Positions 21,854 to 29,778 are shown, counted from the first letter of the stretch. The stretch: DNA of 64,000 nt from Bradyrhizobium lablabi (GCF_018129385.1 NZ_JAFCLN010000002.1:124001-188000); one strand, 5' to 3'. Numbers and translations: made by a program. Notes: generated by a model from the sequence alone, not told the origin.

Positions 21854-23095
21854 TCAGACGGCGATCCGCTCATAGCTGATCAGAAGATCGAGCCAGTCTT
21901 CCAGCAGGCGGCTCATCAGAAATTTCTCGCGCACGCTTTCCTTTGCCCGCGAGCCGAGTTGTTCGCGAAGGCGGGCATCCTTCAACAGTTGAACTATTCT
22001 TGCGGCGGCCTCGTCGGGACTATTGACCAGGAAGCCGTTCCACCCATCCTCGATCTGATGCCGGATACCGCCTACATTGCCGCCGATGACGGCGGCGCCC
22101 TTCCACATCGCTTCGGTGACGGTGAGACCGAAACCTTCGCGGGTGGATTTCTGCAAAATCACTGCGGACCTGCGCTGTAGCGCGTTGACCAGAACGGGAT
22201 CGTCTACCGCGAGCACGATTACGGATTCATCAGCCGCGCGCTTGACCGCCTCGAGAACGGCAGCGCCCTCAGGATCGTCGGAGGCGCTGCTGCCGATCAG
22301 CACGAGCCGGCAGTCGACCTGTTGCCGGGCGAGCCGAAACGCCTGGATGACGCCCAGCGGATCCTTCCATCGATCGAACCGCGAGATCTGGGTTACGAGC
22401 GGACGGTCCGTCGGAATACCGTGACCGGAGAGGCACCGCTCGACCTGCGCATCCGACAGCTCGCAATTCTTTGGAGAGAAGGGATCGATGGCCGGACGCA
22501 CGAAATGCTGGCTCACCGCGAAATCCTGGGCGTACTCCGGCAGCGAGAATATCGCGCCGTCATACTGCTCGGCGAAGTTACGCAGATAGGCCAGTGTCGG
22601 CCCAAATGGCTGCGAAAGATCGACATGGCATTGCCACAGCCAGGGCATCTCGCGATCGGAAAAATGCGAAATCAAAGGCAATGGCTGCGGGTCGTGCACG
22701 ATCACTGCATCGCAATCGTCGAGGTGAATCCTCGTTGCATTCTCGAACACGACCTCTTCGTAGACGGCGCGTTCGGTGTCCGAGAAATCGACGTCCTCGC
22801 CTTGCAAGCCGTTATGAAGCTTCTTGGTGCCGGCAAAGAAACCCGGCGTGCCCTGGATCAGATGCCAATCGGTCTCGATCCCCATGGCATTCTGCATCAG
22901 CGTCAACGGTGTAAGCAGCTCGGTCACGCCGCCGCCGTAGAATGTCGAACTCACATGCGCAATACGCATCGTACGAACGCGATCGGCCTTCCTGCTTATC
23001 CGTTCGAGCGACGACGCGCCGATCAATGGCTCATAGTGCTCGAGCGAATGCAGGCCGAGCGTCGACTGCGCAACAACGGAGCTGTGCAAGGGCAT
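21854..23095 (-). CDS. treT: Trehalose glycosyltransferring synthase-like GT4 (TreT family)
   Basis: TreT enzymes reversibly make trehalose from NDP-glucose and glucose. From the ATG that follows a clean GGAGG (7-nt spacing) the protein is 413 residues. The family's acceptor-domain marks are present: FYGGGVTELL at residues 52-61, DWHLIQGTPGFFAGTKKLHNGLQG at about 76-99, VHDPQPL near 133-139 and CHVDLS near 156-161. Then come ISRFDRWKDPLGVI at 237-250 and the E-x7-E motif EGFGLTVTE at 320-328. An upstream in-frame extension of 17 residues is unlikely. It is followed by another GT4. Trehalose synthesis suggests an osmotic or desiccation role; no stress-sigma promoter was found by eye. Confidence 0.78.
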   Translation of the reverse strand: MPLHSSVVAQSTLGLHSLEHYEPLIGASSLERISRKADRVRTMRIAHVSSTFYGGGVTELLTPLTLMQNAMGIETDWHLIQGTPGFFAGTKKLHNGLQGEDVDFSDTERAVYEEVVFENATRIHLDDCDAVIVHDPQPLPLISHFSDREMPWLWQCHVDLSQPFGPTLAYLRNFAEQYDGAIFSLPEYAQDFAVSQHFVRPAIDPFSPKNCELSDAQVERCLSGHGIPTDRPLVTQISRFDRWKDPLGVIQAFRLARQQVDCRLVLIGSSASDDPEGAAVLEAVKRAADESVIVLAVDDPVLVNALQRRSAVILQKSTREGFGLTVTEAMWKGAAVIGGNVGGIRHQIEDGWNGFLVNSPDEAAARIVQLLKDARLREQLGSRAKESVREKFLMSRLLEDWLDLLISYERIAV

Positions 23096-23387
23096 CGAAC
23101 TGCCTCCTTCCGGGAATATGGATTGCCGATATTTCCCACCCCGCAATAAGTCTGAACGAGGACTGAAGTTGCGTTCATGCGCCCGCTGCTTTGGTCGGCC
23201 GTTTTGATGAATAGTCGTTCATTGGGGCACACTGGCTGCCGCTGCCCAATCCACCATCACTGCGCCGCTCCCAAAGCTCCCGGTCTTTGTGAAGGGAGGG
23301 CGAAGCGATGCCTTGTGGTTATGGGTTCGCCTGGCGCACTTCCCGCGAAACCGTAACTCGCTCGAGTGGAGATCGGAGCGATTGCGA
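23096..23387. other. Spacer upstream of treT
   Basis: About 290 bp holding the treT ribosome site (CCTCC at 23103-23107 on the + strand) and presumably its promoter. No convincing -35/-10 pair, known operator or gene was found. Short open frames here lack ribosome sites and show no resemblance to known families. Confidence 0.4.
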
Positions 23388-23537
23388 TCACGCCCAGGGA
23401 TCAAACCCTGCGCTGGGTGAGACGGGAAAGAGATATCTGTCTGTCGGATAGACGGCGCTCACAGAGAGCCCGATACCGAGCGCGATGGCTAACGCGGTTG
23501 AAAAAACGAACTGGATCGTAATCACTTTTCTGGTCAT
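23388..23537 (-). CDS. Small single-pass membrane protein, family copy B (mosaic)
   Basis: A 49-residue paralogue of copies A and C: MTRKVITIQFVF, a hydrophobic helix TALAIALGIGLSVSAVY, then PTDRYLFPV and a divergent tail ending FDPWA. Its 5' leader and first six codons are identical to copy A (44 nt), while codons for residues 13-38 match copy C at 78 of 80 nt. It therefore looks like a recombinant of the other two. A Leu-to-Pro change just after the helix (YPTD instead of YLTD) is unique to this copy and might impair it. It is upstream of treT on the same strand with a 292-bp gap. Function unknown. Confidence 0.6.
   Translation of the reverse strand: MTRKVITIQFVFSTALAIALGIGLSVSAVYPTDRYLFPVSPSAGFDPWA
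23421..23500. repeat. 80-nt near-identical direct repeat (copy B body)
   Basis: Matches 24117-24196 in the same orientation with two mismatches. It covers the transmembrane and YLFP-coding part of copies B and C. Confidence 0.9.
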
Positions 23538-23563
23538 CGCAGATACTCGCCATGACCTACCCC
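23520..23563. repeat. 44-nt exact direct repeat (leader of copy B)
   Basis: Identical to 20540-20583. The pair brackets the GT4-treT segment as direct repeats about 3 kb apart, a geometry that allows deletion or duplication of the pair by recombination. Confidence 0.9.
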
Positions 23564-23626
23564 CGCGGGAAGAACATCACCTTCCGCGGTTTGCGCGATC
23601 ATCCACAATCTATTCCACAATGCAAA

Positions 23627-23704
23627 ACCCTCGCCGACCGGGAGGAGGGCGAGGGTCTTTGCAGGTGGATGGCGCGAGGCCGGGAAAACCCGGGTGTCGC
23701 GCCA
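23627..23704. other. Two adjacent strong hairpins in an otherwise empty spacer
   Basis: The 340-bp gap 23538-23877 has no gene but holds two strong stems. ACCCTCGCC (23627-23635) pairs perfectly with GGCGAGGGT (23648-23656). TGGCGCGA (23670-23677) pairs with TCGCGCCA (23697-23704) and encloses CCGGG-AAAA-CCCGG. The first is followed by TTTTGC on the - strand and CTTTGC on the + strand, so it can act as a terminator, especially for - strand transcripts. Together they could also be the body of a small structured RNA. Confidence 0.5.
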
Positions 23705-23877
23705 AGGACCCGCGGGAAATCAAAAGCGCGTTAGATGTATTCCCGCAAGTTGATTTTGTGAGCAACTAGCGTCGAACTGTATACGACGACTTGCGTTGAG
23801 CCCCGGTGCAGTCAGCCGCCGTTGCAGGGCGTCTGGCCCGGATCGTGCTTTTAGAAGAACACAAAACGGAGCACGCC

Positions 23878-24057
23878 ATGAAATGGGATATCCTTGCCAT
23901 CAGCGGTGGGCTGATCGCTTTCGGAACCGTTGTCTGGACGTTCTGGGGCAATCCCGAGACCGTGACACGCGCGCAACCGGTTCACCAGGAACTGGCGGCG
24001 GATCCCGATCTGAAGCTGATTTCCGAGCGCAGCCCCTACATGCGGACCGAGCGTTGA
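23878..24057 (+). CDS. Small membrane-anchored protein of unknown function
   Basis: A 59-residue product starting MKWDILAISGGLIAFGTVVW with one hydrophobic helix at about residues 5-22. A polar tail follows with TRAQPVHQELAADPDLKLISERSPYMRTER. ATG 23878 has GGAG six bases upstream, which supports it over a longer in-frame reading from 23806. It converges on copy C of the mini-protein family, with only two bases between the stop codons. It does not look homologous to copies A-C. I do not recognise it. Confidence 0.55.
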   Translation: MKWDILAISGGLIAFGTVVWTFWGNPETVTRAQPVHQELAADPDLKLISERSPYMRTER

Positions 24058-24059
24058 CC

Positions 24060-24233
24060 TCATCGCAGCGGCGGATCGCGCGAGGAGTTCGCTTCGAGTT
24101 GGTCGACGAGCTGATCGACGGGAAAGAGATATCTGTCTGTCAGATAGACGGCGCTCACAGAGAGCGCGATACCGAGCGCGATGGCTAACGCGGTTGGAAC
24201 AACGAACTCAAGCGTGATGACATTTTCGGTCAC
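24060..24233 (-). CDS. Small single-pass membrane protein, family copy C
   Basis: A 57-residue paralogue of copies A and B, starting at GTG (VTENVITLEFVVP), with the helix TALAIALGIALSVSAVY and the YLTDRYLFPV motif. The longer acidic tail contains DQLVDQLEANSSRDPPLR. In the other copies the aligned start codon is ATG; the ACC codon that follows it is conserved in all three. Its body is 97.5 percent identical to copy B over 80 nt, but the 5' leader has diverged. No neighbour is obviously co-transcribed; the next gene on this strand is copy B, 522 bp downstream. Confidence 0.6.
   Translation of the reverse strand: MTENVITLEFVVPTALAIALGIALSVSAVYLTDRYLFPVDQLVDQLEANSSRDPPLR
24117..24196. repeat. 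80-nt near-identical direct repeat (copy C body)
   Basis: Partner of 23421-23500 with two mismatches in 80 nt. Confidence 0.9.
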
Positions 24234-24601
24234 GGCTGATACTCCGCTATGACCTACCCCAAGAGTCAGTAAGAACAGGTTTCATTGAGTCGGGGAACGC
24301 AAAAACATCCCATGGTTGAAAAGCGTGCTCACGCGTGGCAAAGCGGTGACACTACGCATGCCGCGCTTATCAAAGGACACACCGTCTGATCTGCCTGACG
24401 GCCGCGGGCAGCACGACCGGGAACTGGGGCATCCCTAAAGTTGCCCGAATCACGATCGCATTTTGCGTCCATCGACGCGGCGGCGCCGATGGCTTCCAGA
24501 GCCTTCGCCCCATCGCGGCTTAACCTCAACCCCTGACTCGGGATGGGGCGATCTGCTCGGAGCCAACGACGAAACTAATCACCGTTGGGCGGAGACAGGT
24601 C
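24234..24601. other. Intergenic stretch without recognised content
   Basis: About 370 bp between copy C (-) and the next + strand gene, so it should hold promoters for both. GGAAC-N16-GTT occurs at 24294-24317 and GGAAC-N15-GTT at 24420-24442 on the + strand. They resemble the general-stress (EcfG) pattern but have imperfect -10 parts and lie far from the next start, so I do not call them promoters. Confidence 0.35.
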
Positions 24602-24844
24602 ATGGGTGAAGCTGCGACAGTGTTTTGGTACGCGCAAATAGCCAAGAAACCCGCTGATGGTGCCAGGCTCGGCGGAAGAGACCGGAAATTCGAAAGCGTC
24701 GAGAACGCCGCGGCGTTCGTCATGGAGAAGCTTTCGGCGACAGAGCGCGCAACCTCGATGATCATGACGGGTAGCCGCTCGATCTATTCAACGGATATAA
24801 GGGGTATCTACGAGGGCCTGAAAGCGGGAAAAGGCCGGGACTGA
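24602..24844 (+). CDS. Conserved-looking hypothetical protein, 80 aa
   Basis: A soluble 80-residue protein, MGEAATVFWYAQIAKKPADG..., with alternating charged and hydrophobic residues and no signal or membrane segment. A GGAG seven bases before ATG 24602 supports it, and it lies 10 bp before the next gene, so the two may be an operon. The central part FESVENAAAFVMEKLSATERATSMIMTG reads as helix-rich. I do not recognise a family or function. Confidence 0.6.
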   Translation: MGEAATVFWYAQIAKKPADGARLGGRDRKFESVENAAAFVMEKLSATERATSMIMTGSRSIYSTDIRGIYEGLKAGKGRD

Positions 24845-24854
24845 AAGCAGGGAG

Positions 24855-25199
24855 ATGGTCAGCCTCCAATTTGCCGTGCCGGCCGTCCTGGCCGCCGCTG
24901 TTGCGGCGGGGTGTATCACCTATCTCCTTATCCCGGCCGCGCCTCCGCCGGTCGAAACCCATCAGCGGACGCCGCTGACCGCGATCAATGTGACGGACCG
25001 CCCCGACCCCGGGACGCCGCCGAACATTCAGCAGCCACCGGTCAAAGGTCACATCGACAAAGAAGCGTTCGAGCGCGCCGCAGAGGCTATCCTCAGGCGC
25101 GCGCAGAATGCGACGGCGTCCGCCGTTGACGCCAAGCCGACGCCGGTCATCACCGGCCCTGTGCCCTTGCCGAGGCCGCGCCCGATCCCGCGCCACTAA
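24855..25199 (+). CDS. Membrane-anchored Pro-rich hypothetical protein
   Basis: A 114-residue protein with an N-terminal hydrophobic helix (MVSLQFAVPAVLAAAVAAGCITYLL over about 20 residues), then a Pro-rich, probably periplasmic tail ending PLPRPRPIPRH. The helix resembles those of copies A-C (LEFVVPTALAIALG against LQFAVPAVLAAAVA), suggesting a distant relation. GGAG lies directly against the ATG with no spacer, an unusual arrangement, so the start is uncertain; no better in-frame codon is visible. Function unknown. Confidence 0.55.
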   Translation: MVSLQFAVPAVLAAAVAAGCITYLLIPAAPPPVETHQRTPLTAINVTDRPDPGTPPNIQQPPVKGHIDKEAFERAAEAILRRAQNATASAVDAKPTPVITGPVPLPRPRPIPRH

Positions 25200-25423
25200 C
25201 TCGGCGAACGCGTCATATTCCACATCCGTTGTGCCAGTGACGCCGGATATCTCGTGCCAGCGCGAATGTTTGCGACATGTCCTGCTACTATGGCGTTAAT
25301 TTTATAGAACTGCAACCGTGATGCAATAATGCAACACACCATCTCTTTCCCTTCCTGCAACCTGCAATTTGCTGCCGTCTTTGGACGGGCGAAATAATGT
25401 TCCCGCGGAAGGGAGATTTCAGA

Positions 25424-26284
25424 ATGAGTGTGATTATTCGAATTTGTGTGTTGGTTTCGGCAAGCCTTCTCAATTTCGCGGTTTATGCGCAGACTCTGGA
25501 AGAACTTCCGGTTGCGAAAGACATTCCGAAAGCCCAGACAGTGCCGGCGGATGGTGAATTCGACGTTCGCGGTATCACGCTTGGAATGACGTATTCCGAA
25601 GTCGAGCAAGTTCTACAGAAACTCGGATCGAAGGATCCCCAGGCTCAGATATACAATCTGCAAATCAAGGATAACAAAGGCAACACGGCGGGATTCAAGC
25701 TTCGCCAGAGTTTGCAAGGCTCGGCGATAACCGGCGTCGATGGCGCCAGGGAAAACCTCGCCGTCTATTTCACAACGCGCCTGAACGAAGTCCGGGCCTA
25801 TCGGGTCACTCGAAATTTGATCTATGACTCCGATGCCACGCGGGCAAATCTTGCTGACCTCATCAGCAGCATCAAGAAAAAGTACGGTCAGCCGTCCTTC
25901 GAGGACCTACAGACCTTTCCAGCCCAGATGTCGTATGTGTGGTTTCGAGGGAAGCGGGTGGCATTCCCTGAAAACGATCCGCGCAGGCGCCGCGCTTCAT
26001 ACGGTAACGAGGGCACGCCCGAGGGATGCTTGAGGCTGTCCAACTACGGACTCCGGTATCAATTCGAAGAGCGCCGCAACGACCAGTTTGACGGGTGTGA
26101 TGCCGTCATGTTCTTCAGGGTGAGTTCGGCCAGCAACAATCGAGCGCTGGTATATTCTCTCGATGTCGAGATGGTCGATAAGACCCGCTTCATGGAGAAT
26201 GCGCGGGCCACCGACAAATGGCTGATGGACGAGATCAATCGCAAGGCGAGTTCGCAGGCGCCCCGCACCGGGCCTGCGTTATAA
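25424..26284 (+). CDS. Secreted hypothetical protein, 286 aa
   Basis: From ATG 25424 the product has a Sec signal peptide (MSVIIRICVLVSASLLNFAVYAQ, probably cut after VYA) and a periplasmic domain. It starts with FDVRGITLGMTYSEVEQVLQKLG, which looks like the repeated SmpA/BLIP-type 'G-I-x-L-G-M-x-x-x-E-V' motif seen in many periplasmic proteins. Two cysteines (GCLRLSNYG and DGCDAVMFF, around residues 202 and 222) could form a disulfide. A nine-residue longer start at 25397 is less likely. Base composition is lower in GC than the core genes. Function unknown. Confidence 0.65.
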   Translation: MSVIIRICVLVSASLLNFAVYAQTLEELPVAKDIPKAQTVPADGEFDVRGITLGMTYSEVEQVLQKLGSKDPQAQIYNLQIKDNKGNTAGFKLRQSLQGSAITGVDGARENLAVYFTTRLNEVRAYRVTRNLIYDSDATRANLADLISSIKKKYGQPSFEDLQTFPAQMSYVWFRGKRVAFPENDPRRRRASYGNEGTPEGCLRLSNYGLRYQFEERRNDQFDGCDAVMFFRVSSASNNRALVYSLDVEMVDKTRFMENARATDKWLMDEINRKASSQAPRTGPAL

Positions 26285-26484
26285 GCCGATGATACCGTGT
26301 CGAGGTTGCATCGATCTCGACAGGGTGAGGCCGCTCAGAGGCCGTACCACAGCTCGCGACTGACGGACGAGAAGCAGGTCCCTCGTTCGGATAGGTCGTC
26401 AGGTTGTCCCCGATCCGTTCCACTATCTGGCACGGAGTCGTTCCGCTAGCCTCGCAGCCTGGTGACGTCGCAGGGTGCAGTTGG

Positions 26485-28764
26485 GTGGCGGAGCAGGGGG
26501 AGACGCCGGGTGGGAGGCGCGGCTATGCCGGGACATGGCCGCCGCGCGCTGCCGCGCAGGCGGGCGGCTACGTGCCCGCCGGATTCAGCCTGTGGCCTTC
26601 CATCGTCACGACGCTGCGCGACTGGGTGCGGGCCGAGGCCGGGCCCGGGCGGCTGTTGCCGTGGGTGCCGGTCGCGTTCGGTACGGGGATCGCGCTCTAT
26701 TTTGCGGCCGAGCATGAGCCGGTGCTTTGGGTCGCCGCGGTCACGGCGATCGTGTTCTGCACAGCGGCGTTTCTGCTGCGGCGGCAAAAGGCGTTTCCGG
26801 TTGCGGTGATGATGGCCGCCGTGGCGGCAGGCTTTGCCGTCGCGACCTGGAAGACGGCGCGGGTGGCCCATGGCGTGCTGGCGCGGCCGATCTACTCCGT
26901 TGCGCTGACCGGTTTTGTCGAGACGCGCGACATCCGCGAGCGCACCGACCGCTTTGTGCTGCGGGTGGTGAGCATGGAAAGCCCGCGCGGCGAGATGAGG
27001 CTGGAGCGCGTACGGCTGTCGGTGAAGAAGGGCACGGCGCCCGCGGTCGGCAGCTTTGTCGAGTTGAAGGCGCGGCTACAGCCGCCGCCCGGGCCGCAGC
27101 GGCCGGGCAGCTATGATTTTGGCCGCGACATGTATTTTGCCGGGATCGGCGCGTCCGGCTTCGTAATGGGCGCGATCAAGGCGGCCGATCCACCCGGCGA
27201 TGGCGGATGGCGGCTGCGCTACTCCGCCTTCATGCAGGGGCTGCGCGATACGATCGATGCGCGAATTCGCAACGTGCTGGAGGGCGACAAGCGCGCGATT
27301 GCGACGGCGCTGCTGACCGGGCGGCGCGATGCGATTTCGGAGCCGGTCAACGATGCGATGTTCGTCTCCGGCCTCGGGCACGTGTTGTCGATCTCGGGCT
27401 ATCACATGGCCGTGGTCGCTGGCGTGGTGTTCTTCGCGGTACGGGCGCTGCTGGCGCTGATCCCGGCGCTGACGGTGAGTTTTGCGATCAAGAAATGGTC
27501 GGCGGTGGCGGCGCTGTTTGCCGCCGCCTTCTATCTGTTGCTGTCGGGCGCGGAGGTCGCAACGCAAAGATCGTTCTTCATGACGGCGGTGGTGCTGATC
27601 GCGGTCATGGTCGACCGCCGCGCGGTGACGTTCCGCACGCTCGCGGTGGCGGCAATGATCGTGCTGGCGATCGCGCCGGAAGCGCTGGTGCATCCGAGTT
27701 TTCAGATGTCGTTCGCGGCAACGCTCGGCCTCGTCGCATTGGTGCAGATCGGCATGCCAAAGCTGTTTGCCTCCCCCGATCATTCGGCGACCGCGCGCGT
27801 TGCGCTGTGGGGCGGACGGGAATTTACGATGCTGCTGCTGGCTTCGCTGGTGGCCGGGCTGGCGACCACGCCCTATGCGGCGTTTCATTTCCATCGCATC
27901 GCGCCCTATGGCGTGCTCGCCAATCTGGCGGCAATGCCGGTGGTATCGGCGCTGGTGATGCCGGCGGGCCTGCTCGGGCTTGCCGCGATGCCGTTCGGCT
28001 TTGACGGGTTTTTCTGGTGGCTGATGGGGCTCGGCATCGACTGGATGATCACGGTGGCGCAATGGGTGGCGGCGCTGCCCGGCGCGGTGGGGCGGATGGC
28101 GGCGTTCGGAATGGTGCCGTTGATCCTCGCCAGCCTCGGCATCATCGTGATGGGGCTGTTGCGCACCCCGCTGCGCTGGTCGGGGGCGGTGGCGCTGACG
28201 TTGGCCGTGCTGTGGGCAGCCAGCGCGCCGAAGCCGGACATCCTGATCTCCGGCGACGGCCGCAACGTCGCGGTCCGCGGCAAGGACGGGCGGCTGCACC
28301 TGATGCGCAGCGGCAAGGATGCGTTTCTGACCCGGAATTGGCTGGCGGCCGATGCCGACGCGCGCCTTGCCGCCGATGCCTCGCTGTTAGAAGGCGTTTC
28401 CTGCGACGGCAGCGGCTGCGTGACGGAAGCCGCAGGCGGCGGCCTGGTGGCGCTGGCGCTGCGGCCCGACGCGCTGCCGGACGATTGCGCGCGCACCGCG
28501 CTGATCGTCACACGGCAGACGCCGGCCGGCTGCGCTGCCTACGTGATCGATGCCGAGCGGCTCAAGCGGCAGGGCGCGCTGGCGCTGCGACGGACGCGCG
28601 AGGGATTTGCGGTGGACGCCGTGAGGCCCGGCGGGATCGACCGGCCATGGTCGCGGGCGAGCGGAGGTGAGGGCGAAATGGAAACAAACATCCGCACGCC
28701 GCGTACGTCACCGCGCGCGGTGGATGCAACGCCGTCGGAAGCAGATTTGCAATCCGACGACTAG
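26485..28764 (+). CDS. comEC: ComEC/Rec2-family DNA-uptake channel, lactamase domain absent
   Basis: Inner-membrane channel protein of natural transformation. A DUF4131-like N-terminal region with transmembrane segments is followed by an OB-like periplasmic part (YSVALTGFVETRDIRERTDRF) and the competence domain. That domain has the hallmark VSGLGHVLSISGYHMAVVAG and many hydrophobic helices. The C-terminal about 180 residues contain DILISGDGRNVAVRGKDGRL but no HxHxDH, so the metallo-beta-lactamase domain of classical ComEC is missing or vestigial. GTG 26485 (759 aa) is favoured; an in-frame TTG at 26404 is possible. Being next to lexA is the conserved rhizobial order. Whether the protein imports DNA here is unknown. 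Confidence 0.8.
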   Translation: MAEQGETPGGRRGYAGTWPPRAAAQAGGYVPAGFSLWPSIVTTLRDWVRAEAGPGRLLPWVPVAFGTGIALYFAAEHEPVLWVAAVTAIVFCTAAFLLRRQKAFPVAVMMAAVAAGFAVATWKTARVAHGVLARPIYSVALTGFVETRDIRERTDRFVLRVVSMESPRGEMRLERVRLSVKKGTAPAVGSFVELKARLQPPPGPQRPGSYDFGRDMYFAGIGASGFVMGAIKAADPPGDGGWRLRYSAFMQGLRDTIDARIRNVLEGDKRAIATALLTGRRDAISEPVNDAMFVSGLGHVLSISGYHMAVVAGVVFFAVRALLALIPALTVSFAIKKWSAVAALFAAAFYLLLSGAEVATQRSFFMTAVVLIAVMVDRRAVTFRTLAVAAMIVLAIAPEALVHPSFQMSFAATLGLVALVQIGMPKLFASPDHSATARVALWGGREFTMLLLASLVAGLATTPYAAFHFHRIAPYGVLANLAAMPVVSALVMPAGLLGLAAMPFGFDGFFWWLMGLGIDWMITVAQWVAALPGAVGRMAAFGMVPLILASLGIIVMGLLRTPLRWSGAVALTLAVLWAASAPKPDILISGDGRNVAVRGKDGRLHLMRSGKDAFLTRNWLAADADARLAADASLLEGVSCDGSGCVTEAAGGGLVALALRPDALPDDCARTALIVTRQTPAGCAAYVIDAERLKRQGALALRRTREGFAVDAVRPGGIDRPWSRASGGEGEMETNIRTPRTSPRAVDATPSEADLQSDD

Positions 28765-28767
28765 CCG

Positions 28768-28986
28768 TTACTCGCTGCGCGGCGGTGCCAGGTCGAAAGC
28801 CCCGAGGTGATACTCATCCTCAGAGGCGCCCGCCGCGGGCAGCATCACCAATGTGAACTGGGCTTCCGGGTACCGCCGCCAGATCGCGAGATCGGCGTCG
28901 GTCACCGTCAGCCAGCCAAAACGAAACATATACCGGCCGGGCTCTGTTACGTGCCCGACCTTCTGCCATGTCACCTTGTCGACCAC
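28768..28986 (-). CDS. Hypothetical protein, 72 aa
   Basis: A soluble 72-residue protein from GTG 28986 (VDKVTWQKVGHVTEPGRYMFRFGWLTVT...). Its regular alternation of aromatic and hydrophobic residues suggests a small beta-rich domain: YMFRFGWLTV, then DLAIWRRYPEAQFTLVML. It ends four bases from the comEC stop and converges on it. The next gene on the same strand is 56 bp upstream (29043-29462). No domain is recognised. The composition is normal for the genome, so it is probably real. Confidence 0.55.
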   Translation of the reverse strand: MVDKVTWQKVGHVTEPGRYMFRFGWLTVTDADLAIWRRYPEAQFTLVMLPAAGASEDEYHLGAFDLAPPRSE

Positions 28987-29042
28987 GGAGCCTGTCCCCT
29001 TTAGGACTGACCGTGTGCCTGGACGATCCTCTCAGGATCCCC

Positions 29043-29462
29043 TTAGCCCATGAAGAGCGACGTTGCGGCGGGCCGCTCGACGACTTCTGCGCGCTCGGGC
29101 AGCGGCTGGGTTACCGGCATCTGGAGCACGGTGGCCCGCTGTCCCTCACACAATTGCGTCAGCAGCACGTGGCTGCCGTCCGGAAACTCGATCGCGTCAT
29201 GGTGACGGTCCGGAATGTGCGCATCGATCTGATTGAACTTCCCGACGCGATAGTCGGTGGTCCGGGTCCAGATCCAGCGGTTGTCGTATTTGACCTCTTC
29301 GGCAAACGCGAGCTCTGTGCCCGGAAGCAGGCATACCGCAACGTTCGGATCGCTTTCGGAGGCAAAGCCGCGGGTCGAAGTGCCGCGGAAGGTTGTAGTT
29401 ATCAGCGTCTCGCCAACCTTGGCGGGACGGTTTGCGACGGCTTGCAGACTGTAGTCACACAT
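29043..29462 (-). CDS. Hypothetical protein, 139 aa
   Basis: ATG 29462, after a GGGAG site, gives MCDYSLQAVANRPAKVGETL..., a soluble protein with a possible metal- or nucleotide-binding tail of the form DRHHDAIEFPDGSHVLLTQLCEGQRATVLQLP-like residues. Four Cys residues and an HH pair are present, but no established motif. The longer in-frame version from 29543 runs through a palindromic repeat and is rejected. It precedes the 72-aa gene on the same strand, possibly as an operon. Function unknown. Confidence 0.6.
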   Translation of the reverse strand: MCDYSLQAVANRPAKVGETLITTTFRGTSTRGFASESDPNVAVCLLPGTELAFAEEVKYDNRWIWTRTTDYRVGKFNQIDAHIPDRHHDAIEFPDGSHVLLTQLCEGQRATVLQMPVTQPLPERAEVVERPAATSLFMG

Positions 29463-29510
29463 CGGATGTGCTCCCTCGTTCGAGATAGCCAACCCGCGAA
29501 CTCTGTCTTT

Positions 29511-29560
29511 GGGCACGATCCTTTCCGGAAAACCGGTGTCCACTTTTTCGGATCATGCCC
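29511..29560. repeat. 50-bp palindromic repeat, copy 1
   Basis: GGGCACGATC at the left end pairs with GATCATGCCC at the right (one mismatch), around CCTTTCCGGAAAACCGG and CCACTTTTTC. Copies 2 and 3 are at 40413-40461 and 41498-41545. This GATCATG...GGAAAACCGG...CCACTTTTCC...GATCATG element is, from memory, a very abundant dispersed palindrome in Bradyrhizobium and Rhodopseudomonas. Confidence 0.85.
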
Positions 29561-29694
29561 GAGAGGCGCAGGCCTCTATCAAAGTGGGACAAGGCCGAAA
29601 GGTTGCTATTCTTTGCGGGCAATTCTTTGGCCCGATGCGAAGCGCCAAATCACGAATGCTCGACCTGCCTTTGCCGCGCATCGCGCCGGCCATA

Positions 29695-29726
29695 GAAAAA
29701 CGGCGGCACCGATCCCGGCGCCGCCG
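29695..29726 (-). terminator. Rho-independent terminator of lexA
   Basis: Read on the - strand: CGGCGGCGCC, loop GGGATC, GGTGCCGCCG (10-bp stem with one G-U pair), then TTTTTC. It lies about 50 bp after the lexA stop and has the full shape of an intrinsic terminator. Confidence 0.85.
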
Positions 29727-29778
29727 CTAGGCTGACAGGTCTGACTCAGGCGGAGCGGCCCAAGAATCAATATTTCAA

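Larger units (their letters stand above)
29463..29778. other. Intergenic stretch: repeat copy and lexA terminator
   Basis: The 316-bp spacer contains palindromic repeat copy 1 (29511-29560) and the lexA terminator (29695-29726). Nothing else was recognised between them. Confidence 0.5.

Noticed and set aside
24294..24442. GGAAC-N15/16-GTT sequences as general-stress (EcfG) promoters
   Set aside because: The -10 parts do not match CGTT, and they are 160-290 bp from the next start; not enough to call.
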